Origin: Gordionus sp. m RMFG-2023
Lineage: Eukaryota; Nematomorpha; Gordioida; Chordodea; Parachordodidae
DNA length: 64,000 bases
Assembly (NCBI RefSeq): GCF_954871325.1
Contig: NC_088775.1
Coordinates: 74,253,561-74,317,560, forward strand
Direction: 5' to 3'
Part shown: positions 59,001 through 59,381 of the stretch, piece by piece
Numbering within the stretch: the first letter of the stretch is position 1
How the letters are laid out: the number at the start of each line of letters is the position of its first letter
Notes under the pieces: model-generated
Database searches by the model: none
What the model was told of the DNA's origin: nothing
What the model saw: only the letters and a program-made list of their open reading frames with translations
Made by a program: the position numbers and the translations under genes

Positions 59001-59381
59001 GATTATGCCATAGATGAAAGTGAACCTTTTTCAAAACTACTGTTATACCACACAATTTTGCACAATATTTCTATTGTTCTTCTTTTTATTTATAATTTAA
59101 TATTTTAAATTAAACTAGGCGACATACTCGAGATATACAATAAACAACACGATGGCTGGTGGAAGGGTCAGCGGATTGTTCCTTGGGGTAACCATACAGG
59201 AATATTCCCGTCCACATACGTCCAAGAACTAATGTCTCATAACGAGAGCAAAGCTTACAAAAATCAGAATTTCAATTCAAATAGTCACGATCACAACTTA
59301 GTTGATTATAAATTATCGAATAATAATCGTATGAGTACCAGCTATAAATATGACCTGGTGCCTACGGCTCCTAATCATTAA
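1989..59381 (+). CDS. NOSTRIN: NOSTRIN-like F-BAR/HR1/SH3 adaptor gene, 14 exons seen, 5' end not found
   Basis: This is the host gene that organises the window. Exons were assembled by hand from frame, GT/AG ends and phase continuity, giving about 737 residues plus an unseen start. Order: F-BAR (about residues 1-275), HR1-like coiled coil (about 276-420), low-complexity linker (to about 625), SH3 (about 628-687), and a tail of about 48 residues. The best landmarks are NPMNKERRKQLL at the end of the F-BAR, which matches human NOSTRIN NSAMDKERRKSLL from memory, and an SH3 with DELS, GWWKG and GIFPSTYV. In known NOSTRIN the F-BAR binds curved membrane and the SH3 binds eNOS, dynamin and N-WASP, so a membrane-trafficking role is inferred. 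Human NOSTRIN is about 506 residues; the excess here is linker and tail. PACSIN and CIP4 families were considered, but the NKERRK segment and HR1 position fit NOSTRIN better. Intron sizes run from 67 bp to 18.4 kb. Confidence 0.88.
2490..2700. repeat. GC-richer block of unknown origin, possible SINE or LINE tail
   Basis: About 200 bp stand out from the AT-rich surroundings, with pieces such as AGAGGCGACCTACGGG and GGGTAACCTATGAGATGAG. The AAGAGGCGAC phrase recalls 3' ends of some RTE-class LINEs and their SINEs, but this is from memory and weak. No target duplication was found. The rest of 2065-2869 is plain AT-rich intron. Confidence 0.3.
2870..4067 (-). mobile_element. hAT transposon remnant with intact ends and 8-bp TSD
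   Basis: Terminal inverted repeats are CAGGGTTGTTAA on the left and CAGATTTGTTAA read inward from the right. Perfect 8-bp direct repeats CCATTTAT flank it at 2862-2869 and 4068-4075. Subterminal AGTAGC/GCTACT repeats fill both ends. On the - strand, 3395-3132 codes a transposase piece with DFIIDTVQPMSLVDNPAF and CTTAESWT, typical of BED-type hAT transposases. A Cys/His zinc-finger-like piece lies at 3748-3512. The coding region is broken and mostly deleted, so the 1.2-kb copy is non-autonomous. Confidence 0.85.
4110..4672 (+). repeat. Tandem repeat block, TTTTATAGAGAA units
   Basis: About 560 bp of degenerate tandem units built on TATAGAGAAT, with spacers such as GATTTTATAGAGAA and a longer period containing AAACTTTTAAAGAGAAAACA. 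Units vary from about 12 to 20 bp and form a nested higher-order repeat. A block of the reverse complement lies at 9130-9510. Such arrays are typical of the subterminal regions of DNA transposons, where they bind transposase. No transposase lies between the two blocks. Confidence 0.85.
5045..5154. mobile_element. GGCCCGGGC-type hAT MITE end
   Basis: This block of CCCGGCCCG stretches separated by T- and A-runs ends in a sequence that reads inward as CAGAGACCTATAGGCCCGAC. It is the same terminal type as the elements at 49988-50123 and 62231-62526. The left end is not clear. The 370 bp before it (4673-5044) shows nothing recognisable. Confidence 0.5.
5255..5825. repeat. Imperfect fold-back (inverted-repeat) element
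   Basis: A left arm at about 5260-5355 (AAATTGAGCGCGTTTTATTA ... AATACCCACCCT) pairs with a right arm at about 5735-5815 (GGGTGGGTATC ... AATAAAACGCACTCAATT). Between them, weaker inverted pairs occur around CTTAACCGA and TCGGCTAAG. This looks like a decayed long-TIR MITE. Target duplications were not identified. Confidence 0.55.
5826..7789. other. AT-rich intron DNA, nothing recognised
   Basis: No coding frame, no repeat structure and no splice-compatible F-BAR piece were seen. Short frames at 6505-6690 are noise. A G-run at about 6754-6769 and a small palindrome around 7169-7203 (GGCGATGATAG ... CTATTATCGCC) are the only visible features. The neighbouring 7790-8120 has scattered GGCCTGAGCC and CCCAAGCCCG phrases and may be a worn-out hAT end. 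8396-9129 is plain intron. Confidence 0.5.
8195..8395. repeat. Tandem repeat block, GCATTCGCTATAAT units
   Basis: About 14 imperfect copies of a 14-bp unit, GCATTCGCTATAAT, with variants such as GATAATACATTCGC. The unit resembles the TTCTCTATAA unit of the neighbouring block, with GC replacing TC, and has the same period. This suggests related subterminal transposon repeats rather than an ordinary microsatellite. Confidence 0.8.
9130..9510 (-). repeat. Tandem repeat block, inverse of the 4.1-kb block
   Basis: Degenerate repeats of ATTCTCTATAAAATC, the reverse complement of the 4110-4672 units. They end against AAGACTTAGAACCCCACAG. The left block is likewise bordered by a CAGAAC...GTCTTAAC stretch in the opposite sense, so the two could be the long ends of one large non-autonomous element (about 4.08-9.53 kb). 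No clean target duplication was found. Confidence 0.8.
9580..11881. mobile_element. TAGGGRTGTACCGATAT-ended DNA transposon, copy 1, interrupted by a LINE
   Basis: The left end TAGGGATGTACCGATAT and right end (inward) TAGGGGTGTACCGATATCAC are inverted. Near-perfect 8-bp duplications GTAAAAAT (9572-9579) and GTGAAAAT (11882-11889) flank it, as expected for hAT-like elements. Without the inserted LINE the element is about 0.73 kb and has no coding region. Two further copies lie at 15740-16284 and 20598-22321. Confidence 0.8.
10124..11676 (-). mobile_element. RTE-like LINE fragment with 16-bp target duplication
   Basis: On the - strand the fragment carries part of a LINE ORF. Upstream lies an AKSCKELWWWNEEVQTTIKE segment (about 11250). 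Downstream, around 10528-10190, is a reverse transcriptase with PGRSTTDAIHAIRQ, LHMVFLDLEKAF, GVHQGPALSPLLF and VIDVL, closest to RTE/BovB-class RTs from memory. The frame is broken in places. Perfect 16-bp direct repeats TATAACTGATCATTAT flank it (10108-10123 and 11677-11692). It is 5'-truncated, and its 3' end stops in the RT shortly after motif B/C in an A-rich tail, so the rest of the RT and the 3' UTR are missing. It lies inside the 9580-11881 element. Confidence 0.85.
11890..13904. other. AT-rich intron DNA, no gene
   Basis: Frames at 12026-12226 and 13554-13772 are composition noise. A more balanced stretch at 13240-13315 contains GGAACATT ... GAACATTCC and reads briefly as an open frame, but it looks like a small palindrome rather than an exon. 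Confidence 0.5.
13905..13967. mobile_element. Fragment ending in a GTTACTTTYCAAAAGTAAC-type terminus
   Basis: The sequence TTAGTTACTTTCCAAAAGTA followed by ACTTTTAACAACACTAC reads inward as a GTAGTGTTGTTAAAAGTTAC end, a well-known hAT-MITE terminal pattern. No second end could be paired with confidence. Confidence 0.4.
13968..14896. other. Intron DNA with diffuse ATTGG-rich repeats
   Basis: Between about 14030 and 14630 the motif TATTGGT/ACCAATA recurs on both strands (for example GATTGGTATTGATAACCAAT near 14551). This suggests a worn inverted-repeat element, but its boundaries cannot be drawn. Confidence 0.35.
14897..15076 (+). CDS. Small Lys-rich ORF, possible alternative first exon
   Basis: A 59-codon frame begins MSRTVQTHQEQSKLTHC, continues with KDKYGQIRKSFRLKKDKRQ, and ends VEK before TGA. 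It is markedly less AT-rich than its surroundings and resembles the host exons in codon use. No family was recognised. It lies alone in intron 1. A GT at 15073 (AAAA|GTGAAA) would end the exon in phase 2, the phase that the exon at 18521/18533 accepts. It could therefore be an alternative start for the NOSTRIN-like gene with a basic leader replacing the first F-BAR helix, or an unrelated micro-ORF or transposon relic. The donor is weak and no promoter is evident. Confidence 0.35.
   Translation: MSRTVQTHQEQSKLTHCKTLSKNASIDDKKSKQSKDKYGQIRKSFRLKKDKRQTINVEK
15077..15739. other. AT-rich intron DNA, nothing recognised
   Basis: No repeats or coding content are visible. The same holds for 16293-16879, apart from a short GGGCCCAAAGGGGCG-like patch near 16797. 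Confidence 0.5.
15740..16284. mobile_element. TAGGGRTGTACCGATAT-ended element, copy 2 (MITE)
   Basis: The left end is TAGGGATGTACTGATAT; the right end reads inward TAGAGGTCTACCGATACAAC. The flanks ATACTTTT and ATACTGCT are a partly decayed 8-bp duplication. The 545-bp internal region is AT-rich, resembles that of copy 1 and is non-coding. Confidence 0.7.
16880..18252 (+). mobile_element. hAT remnant with GAACGCGTTC-rich ends
   Basis: The left end region carries GATGTTCGTTTTTT and GTTCAAATTTAACGTTCGTTC. The right end carries GAACGAACGTGAACGCGTTC and closes near 18250 with a sequence reading inward as AGTGATGGAGAAAC. The + strand at about 17640-18040 holds a degraded hAT C-terminal region, readable as KFPMLEEL and then SDENFEKQLSLKIKRN, matching the SDENFEKLLLLK end common in hAT transposases. 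Stops interrupt it. Exact ends and duplication were not fixed. Confidence 0.65.
18521..18571 (+). CDS. NOSTRIN: Probable NOSTRIN-like exon: second F-BAR piece (start 18521 or 18533)
   Basis: This short open piece reads VFKRLKVFYKNLISSA with a split Gly at its end. It fits the F-BAR position after the Q-E-R junction, where families have a Tyr-x-Lys-x-Leu pattern. Phases agree on both sides: AG| from the previous exon completes Ser or Arg, and GG| joins the G at 22486 to make Gly. Two acceptors in the same frame are possible, TTAAACAG (start 18521) and TTTTAAAAG (start 18533). The segment is shorter than in human NOSTRIN, so another small exon could be missing nearby. The call rests on phase fit and weak similarity only. 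Confidence 0.5.
18572..20597. other. Intron 2 DNA before the nested element, nothing recognised
   Basis: AT-rich, with no coding frame. Two stretches of higher GC (about 19380-19545 and 20200-20300) were read in all frames. One frame near 20227 spells RANIGIGLKY but lacks a credible acceptor. Confidence 0.5.
20705..20906. mobile_element. Candidate 202-bp MITE with 10-bp direct repeats
   Basis: Direct repeats CCTACATCTA (20695-20704 and 20907-20916) bracket a segment whose ends share an inverted motif, ATTGCAAAATCGCT on the left and GATGCAAAATAGCT read inward on the right. A duplication of 9-10 bp would suit a Mutator-like MITE. The segment is GC-richer than its host. Confidence 0.5.
21235..22225 (-). 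mobile_element. LINE 3' fragment with Cys/His and nuclease-like C-terminal domain
   Basis: On the - strand a 181-codon frame (21882-21337) reads SKGRHSLHCKRCRGRFIRHS, DTIARALKSAGIPSTLEP, then MIPWKRGECLTWDFSCIDPL. A linked piece upstream reads FLEAFPSRNLDQLLGNDELR. This is the C-terminal region of the same broad class of retroelement as the one at 27851-30430, whose copy reads SKGRYGLNCIFSQGRHQRHS and TTIPWALGKS. The D-G...W...L-x-W-D pattern resembles a PD-(D/E)XK-type nuclease core, as in LINEs with a C-terminal restriction-like endonuclease. The RT is absent, so the copy is 5'-truncated. Its A-rich 3' end lies near 21240. Confidence 0.75.
22486..22551 (+). CDS. NOSTRIN: NOSTRIN-like exon: F-BAR AW segment
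   Basis: The exon reads NSIFFAWEVICQEMDEESQIH and ends in phase 2 at CACAA|GTAATA. The Ala-Trp followed by an acidic helix ending in xxH is a standard F-BAR landmark; human NOSTRIN has SSAWAWASEGMKSTADLH. The acceptor ACATCAAG at 22485 is phase-correct for the exon at 18571. An alternative upstream acceptor at 22381 (TTTTTTTAAG) leaves an open frame of 35 more residues, but these are hydrophobic and unlike F-BAR and need a phase-0 donor that was not found. The exon begins about 160 bp after the end of the transposon ending at 22321. Confidence 0.75.
22821..22902 (+). CDS. NOSTRIN: NOSTRIN-like exon: F-BAR, IVKPL segment
   Basis: The exon follows acceptor CCCTTAG and ends before GTTAGC. Its first base completes a Lys codon from the previous exon, and it then reads NISVTLNEDIVKPLINLSK and IHSDLRKT. 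The pattern xxLxxxxVxPLxxLxxxxxxxRK is typical of the F-BAR region that in human NOSTRIN reads LGKAIELEAIKPTYQVL. It ends in phase 0. The intron before it is 269 bp, normal-looking and free of recognisable repeats. Confidence 0.9.
23566..23628 (+). CDS. NOSTRIN: NOSTRIN-like exon: F-BAR coiled helix
   Basis: The exon reads IESDVEKTCKLYEEARSDEI plus Lys between acceptor AATATAAG and donor GTATTG, phase 0 on both sides. The D-V-E-K-T run matches the NEVEKTANL piece of human NOSTRIN. The 663-bp intron before it contains a GGTTCCGGTTC-rich stretch (about 23180-23450) that may be a degraded repeat. Confidence 0.9.
23799..23939 (+). CDS. NOSTRIN: NOSTRIN-like exon: F-BAR helix
   Basis: A 47-codon exon between acceptor CATATTTAG and donor GTTAAT, phase 0 at both ends. 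It begins NKVASFENHKQVEKLKENIE and ends AEKEIFK, highly charged and helical as expected for the F-BAR arm. The AEKEIFK end corresponds to the TEKEKRKLL segment of human NOSTRIN. It is followed by the largest intron, about 18.4 kb and filled with transposons. Confidence 0.9.
24148..24960 (+). mobile_element. hAT (ZBED-type) transposon remnant
   Basis: From 24295 the frame reads VSQQTISVILNKT, then ISKLIEEMIACDHQLIFILE and FKKLLHHLYLNFPI, matching the first conserved block of BED-type hAT transposases (IxEMIAxDxQPFxxVEDxGF). Later pieces read SRNSGGDSHISLTCHYI and IRLIRDNAPNIALAMKNG. Stops and frame changes separate them. The left end resembles CTGGGTCTGCAGGT; the right side (24826-24955) consists of GGGCCGGG/CCAGCCC-rich sequence that may be the terminal repeat or another MITE. 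Confidence 0.75.
24961..26726. other. AT-rich intron 6 DNA, nothing recognised
   Basis: The frame at 25244-25456 is AT-noise. No repeats, splice-compatible exons or transposon ends were seen over about 1.77 kb. Confidence 0.5.
26727..27550 (-). mobile_element. LINE 3' end, inverted copy
   Basis: The - strand carries LSDRLGGHEWLDSLPSRN, CDIVQPHACIKCKSPVDSKG, RPDGMTTIPWALGKSLIWDY and the same 3' UTR as the + copy ending at 30602. The UTR contains GACTCAATTATAGAATTTTA and ends TTTGATAAAA. Similarity to the + copy begins about 27484 and is high, differing by scattered changes and a segment of about 60 bp absent from the + copy. It is a 5'-truncated insertion, head-to-head with the longer copy. 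Confidence 0.8.
27851..30602 (+). mobile_element. LINE with zinc finger, RT and C-terminal nuclease-like domain, inactive
   Basis: The ORF start at 27851 reads CNICAKLIKVTKASLLYKHS then STCP, an N-terminal C-x2-C...H...C finger. Next come a spacer (28062-28373), RT motifs AGGLDGFRPSYF, TRPIAVGSFFRRLIAKI, VICKLDFKNAFNSL, EGIQQGDPFGPLLF, LWYLDDGTI and GLVLNINKTEL, then the Cys/His and D-G...W...WD region (29870-30430) and a 3' UTR to about 30602. One ORF with an N-terminal finger and a C-terminal nuclease-like domain recalls the R2/R4/Hero group, but the clade is not assigned. Several stops and frameshifts make it dead. 27551-27850 may be its 5' UTR. Confidence 0.8.
30645..30810. mobile_element. 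GTAACGCGTTAC-type hAT MITE fragment
   Basis: The segment holds AAGTAACGTTTTGCGTTACT and CGTTACTTTTGACGTTAATT and ends TTACAGCACTAC, which reads inward as a GTAGTGCTGTAA terminus. A related fragment lies at 41708-41826 (AAGTAACGTATTGCGTTACT). 30811-31419 is plain AT-rich intron. Confidence 0.55.
31420..33860 (+). mobile_element. Degraded hAT transposon with BED-type transposase
   Basis: The left end TAGAGATCTGCAAAAGTAGG is followed by GGGCCGGG-rich sequence. Transposase pieces on the + strand are SSHLLRHKCKPNPI then RPFQCIAGKGFNHLAQYFIE (31921-32169), KITFITDHNSNLIEPYKRLN (about 32460), KDMLTPYNQATKELEGD (about 32815), FLTPEFRQLQM-like sequence near 33040, and WWKKHEKILPKIIKM with NPTSNASSERNWKG (33437-33620). 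These follow the order of hAT transposases, the last being the dimerisation end. Several stops and frameshifts break it. The right end is unclear; GGGCTTGGG and GCAGGCTTGGG sequence at 33760-33850 suggests it. 33861-34267 is unremarkable. Confidence 0.75.
34276..37503 (+). mobile_element. hAT transposon, copy A, with intact ends and 8-bp TSD
   Basis: Ends are TAGAGGTCTGCATTGG and its inverse, with GGGCGGGCGGG subterminal repeats. Perfect 8-bp duplication GTTTAGAC lies at 34268-34275 and 37504-37511. The transposase runs left to right in at least five exons split by small AT-rich introns: a BED finger (about 34860-35110, WIRCNDCESIFKYN with FFLRHQC), RPFQAVQGPGFINILQRFAD (35255-35705), FNVFSAHMLNTILRNTF to LEGDCRPTLQNVLIW (35840-36240), MDIMERKTKCEKE (36290-36610), and VLLWWKRLEKDLPKL with PATSATSERGFSIAGRF (36890-37125). 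Overall this is the Hermes/hobo-like plan. The start codon is followed at once by a stop (ATG AAT TAA), so this copy is probably dead. Confidence 0.9.
37871..41014 (-). mobile_element. hAT transposon, copy B, inverted relative to copy A
   Basis: Same family as copy A, with the same TAGAGGTCTGCATTGG ends and its own perfect duplication GTCCACAT (37863-37870 and 41015-41022). Transposase pieces on the - strand repeat those of copy A: MNKEYIAKKIKNNFYKINNN (40478), KLDVNKIIPCATTVSRNVSK (about 40040), FQSTFILENAPEINN (about 39515), MDIMERKTKCEKDIIKK (39072) and VLLWWKRLEKDLPKLSRLAR with ATSATSERGFSIAGRF (38490-38350). It has an open start where copy A has a stop, but part of the BED finger is deleted. 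Different duplications show independent insertions. Confidence 0.9.
41113..41310. mobile_element. hAT terminus fragment (TAGAGATCTGCAAA type)
   Basis: TAGAGATCTGCAAATATTTT with CCCGGCTGGGTCTG matches the left end of the element at 31420. No transposase or opposite end was seen. Confidence 0.45.
41708..41826. mobile_element. GTAACGCGTTAC-type hAT MITE fragment
   Basis: AAGTAACGTATTGCGTTACT through ACATTACTTTACATCACTAA parallels the 30645-30810 fragment. At about 42020-42117, just before the exon at 42308, a further terminus reads inward as TAGGGCTGTGCCGATCTGC. Neither could be paired with an opposite end. Confidence 0.5.
42308..42532 (+). CDS. NOSTRIN: NOSTRIN-like exon: distal F-BAR helices
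   Basis: A 75-codon exon between acceptor CTTTTAAG and donor GTGTAA, phase 0. It begins LEEKMTRILDNCKKFDHSYH and ends LPDKMHK. The E-x-x-R-L-x-x-x-V-D-I-L-S-K-Y pattern matches the QSILELEKERIQLLCNNLNQY part of human NOSTRIN, which closes the F-BAR dimer. The open reading frame on the opposite strand is a shadow. Confidence 0.92.
42533..43564. other. AT-rich intron 7 DNA, nothing recognised
   Basis: No coding or repeat structure is visible apart from a G-run near 43406-43419. Confidence 0.5.
43569..45370. mobile_element. Long-TIR DNA transposon, superfamily unassigned
   Basis: The ends form an inverted repeat of about 75 bp. The left begins GGGTCATTCCATTACAAATC and includes GAATGAAACTTAGCATG. 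The right reads inward GGGTCATCGCATGTGAAATA and includes GAACGAAACTTAGCATG. CTAT is repeated on both sides (43565-43568 and 45371-45374), a possible 4-bp target duplication. The 1.8-kb interior is mildly GC-richer, with fragments such as - strand HPMEKVHEAALEGRLKD near 44530, but no transposase was recognised. The rest of the intron (45375-46350) shows nothing. Confidence 0.75.
46351..46476 (+). CDS. NOSTRIN: NOSTRIN-like exon: end of F-BAR, Ser-rich
   Basis: A 42-codon exon between acceptor TTTCTTAAG and donor GTAAAT, phase 0. It begins VDSPNDGCSLSSSSSMSSS and ends FVQQNLFDFY. Spliced to the previous exon it gives MHK-VDS, comparable to ISKIDIEKDI in human NOSTRIN; spliced onward it gives DFY-AEDLSNPM, comparable to TDYFEEDPNSAM. 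The serine run is a lineage feature and a candidate phosphorylation stretch. No ATG-initiated frame marks it, so it is easily missed by gene finders. Confidence 0.85.
46885..47956 (-). mobile_element. Left arm of a large palindrome carrying Helitron-type helicase pieces
   Basis: The left arm begins CAATATACCGGTCTAAAAGG and is the inverse of 48451-49521. On the - strand it codes for QRHAFDQVIQAIADT and a Walker A stretch DPPGGSGKTTYIYNT (about 47436-47406), the Pif1-like helicase signature of Helitrons (DGPGGTGKT type). A second partial copy of the QRHAFDQ segment lies in the same arm near 47180, so the helicase fragment is itself duplicated. Short open frames in both arms on the other reading are shadows. 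Confidence 0.8.
47925..48450. repeat. Direct duplication in the palindrome centre
   Basis: A segment of about 180 bp (CTGTTTAATTACTGTCTCTT ... TTTCTGATAACCATAGGTAA) at 47932-48100 recurs at 48287-48436 in the same orientation with small changes. A shorter piece of it recurs around 48172-48220. It forms the loop of the palindrome and overlaps the inner edge of the left arm. The G-run at 47961-47970 occurs only in the first copy. Confidence 0.75.
48451..49521 (+). mobile_element. Right arm of the helicase-bearing palindrome
   Basis: Inverse of 46885-47956 with only scattered differences over about 1.07 kb. On the + strand it reads LQRHAFDQVIQAIADTSF, DPPGGSGKTTYIYNTLL (48975-49025), HYLRGQQKNVLPFATRGISS and DCPGFNCNDFNLPSPDP, then a second QRHAFDQDIQAINDT near 49230. 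These are Helitron/Pif1 helicase pieces cut from a larger protein; no Rep domain was found. The outer part contains ATTCCCGTCATTCTTAATGG (about 49423), a motif shared with the element ending near 53979. Confidence 0.8.
49540..49890. mobile_element. GC-ended hAT-like MITE
   Basis: The left part has GGCACGGCTCAGTG, GGCCCAGCC and GGGCCCGGGCCAG; the right part has GGCCTGGCCGC and TGGGCCTGATATTGCAGGCC then CACTG. The interior is AT-rich and non-coding. A pair of GC-rich ends with an AT core is the style of the other hAT MITEs here, but a target duplication was not identified. Confidence 0.5.
49988..50123. mobile_element. 136-bp hAT MITE, CAGAGACCTGCAGGCC type
   Basis: Left end CAGAGACCTGCAGGCCCAGC; right end reads inward CAGAGACCTACACAGGTATC. 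The flanks ATAGATTT and ATATATTT are an 8-bp duplication with one difference. Interior GCCGGACCGGGCC and GACACGGGCC. Same family as 62231-62526. Confidence 0.75.
50132..50980. other. Intron 8 DNA, no gene recognised
   Basis: A 142-codon - strand frame (51235-50807) runs into the neighbouring repeats and is dominated by Ile, Lys, Leu and Tyr. Its last 30 codons (LGLQKFRFSLDIRLETIDL) are more balanced, but no family was recognised and it is not supported as a gene. Confidence 0.4.
51135..51395 (-). repeat. LTR of the short LTR element (left)
   Basis: The left member of the LTR pair, 261 bp. On the element's own (-) strand this is the 3' LTR, preceded by the purine tract. Confidence 0.85.
52685..53098. 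repeat. Tandem minisatellite inside the LTR element
   Basis: Repeated units of GGTAGTCATAATA, then a longer unit containing GGTTAAGCACAAGGTAGAGT, then about five units with GAGTCATCTCAATGGATTAA and ACAATCGTCACAATAGGTAG. Three related unit types follow one another, suggesting stepwise expansion from a basic AGTCAT motif. It occupies about a quarter of the internal region. Confidence 0.85.
53131..53389 (-). repeat. LTR of the short LTR element (right)
   Basis: The right member of the LTR pair, 259 bp. It is the 5' LTR in the element's orientation and adjoins the primer-binding-site-like sequence. Confidence 0.85.
54133..55835 (-). mobile_element. hAT transposon remnant, C-terminal half
   Basis: The left terminus CAGGGTTGCCAAATTCATTT and right terminus (inward) CTAGGTTAGATCTCCGACTT are of the CAGGGTTGCCARATTT hAT kind. 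On the - strand readable pieces include RIIVLNENIIHTGCLCYTIH near 55300, PTSWLSLIGS near 55110 and DSERIFSLIKYFCRKDRNRL near 54500, the hAT dimerisation end. Many stops and frameshifts interrupt it. 55836-56586 is AT-rich intron with nothing recognised. Confidence 0.7.
56587..56695 (+). CDS. NOSTRIN: NOSTRIN-like exon: F-BAR/HR1 junction
   Basis: The exon follows acceptor TTTTAATAG and reads AEDLSNPMNKERRKQLLDRH then LVILRHDLEKHKAAKE. It ends in phase 1 at GAAA|GTTTTA. The NPMNKERRK motif is the clearest NOSTRIN signature in the window, followed by the first HR1-type helix. If the frame is simply extended past the donor it becomes low-complexity and stops, which supports splicing here. Confidence 0.95.
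57366..57502 (+). CDS. NOSTRIN: NOSTRIN-like exon: HR1 helix
   Basis: Two bases complete a Ser codon, then the exon reads VDALVKMYSHQINDARSPDP and NIAQSSAKEIRRKFLSCHHT to NHLQ. It is bounded by acceptor AATTAAG and a GTTTTT donor, and ends in phase 0. The spacing of hydrophobic residues fits the second half of an HR1/REM-1 coiled coil, the Rho-family-binding fold found between F-BAR and SH3 in several adaptors. Confidence 0.92.
57683..57787 (+). CDS. NOSTRIN: NOSTRIN-like exon: HR1 end
   Basis: A 35-codon exon between acceptor AACATTCAG and donor GTTTGT, phase 0. It reads ASYNKVNKVLAQLNNQICLE followed by DPRGKYIETFKDSKN. The amphipathic helix and following Pro-Arg-Gly turn suit the end of the HR1 coiled coil. 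Flanking introns are 180 and 155 bp. Confidence 0.9.
57943..58297 (+). CDS. NOSTRIN: NOSTRIN-like exon: linker, polar low complexity
   Basis: The exon follows acceptor CACCATAG and begins GITNSTLKIPSWDEEVGLAE. It runs through a polar Asn/Gln/Lys-rich region to KTDAATH and ends in phase 1 at CACA|GTATAA. The first 40 residues are helical and may still belong to the HR1 region. The remainder looks disordered. The frame begins well before any in-frame start codon, so its left limit is set by the acceptor. Confidence 0.9.
58365..58781 (+). CDS. NOSTRIN: NOSTRIN-like exon: Pro-rich linker with PPPY, start of SH3
   Basis: A 139-codon exon after a 67-bp intron. It opens PKSNKSTPPPPSQPAKL, continues as a Ser/Pro/Asn linker, contains a PPPY motif at 58631-58642, and ends with the first SH3 strands, VCIVKYEYTANKSDELSIKP. 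ALYDY is replaced by VKYEY, and the conserved DELS is present. It ends in phase 1 at CCCG|GTAAAT. PPxY is the classical ligand of Nedd4-type WW domains, and the PPPPSQP stretch could be an SH3 ligand, perhaps its own. Both roles are inference. Confidence 0.93.
59119..59381 (+). CDS. NOSTRIN: NOSTRIN-like last exon: SH3 end and C-tail with PTAP
   Basis: After acceptor AAACTAG the exon reads GDILEIYNKQHDGWWKGQR, then GNHTGIFPSTYVQEL, completing the SH3 with the conserved WW pair, G-x-F-P and Tyr of the ligand groove. A tail of about 48 residues follows, rich in Asn, Ser and Tyr, and ends VPTAPNH before TAA at 59379-59381. The PTAP tetrapeptide lies at 59361-59372. Human NOSTRIN, from memory, ends about a dozen residues after the SH3, so the tail is an addition. 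An AATAAA lies at 60188-60193, but no convincing nearer poly(A) signal was seen. Confidence 0.95.
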
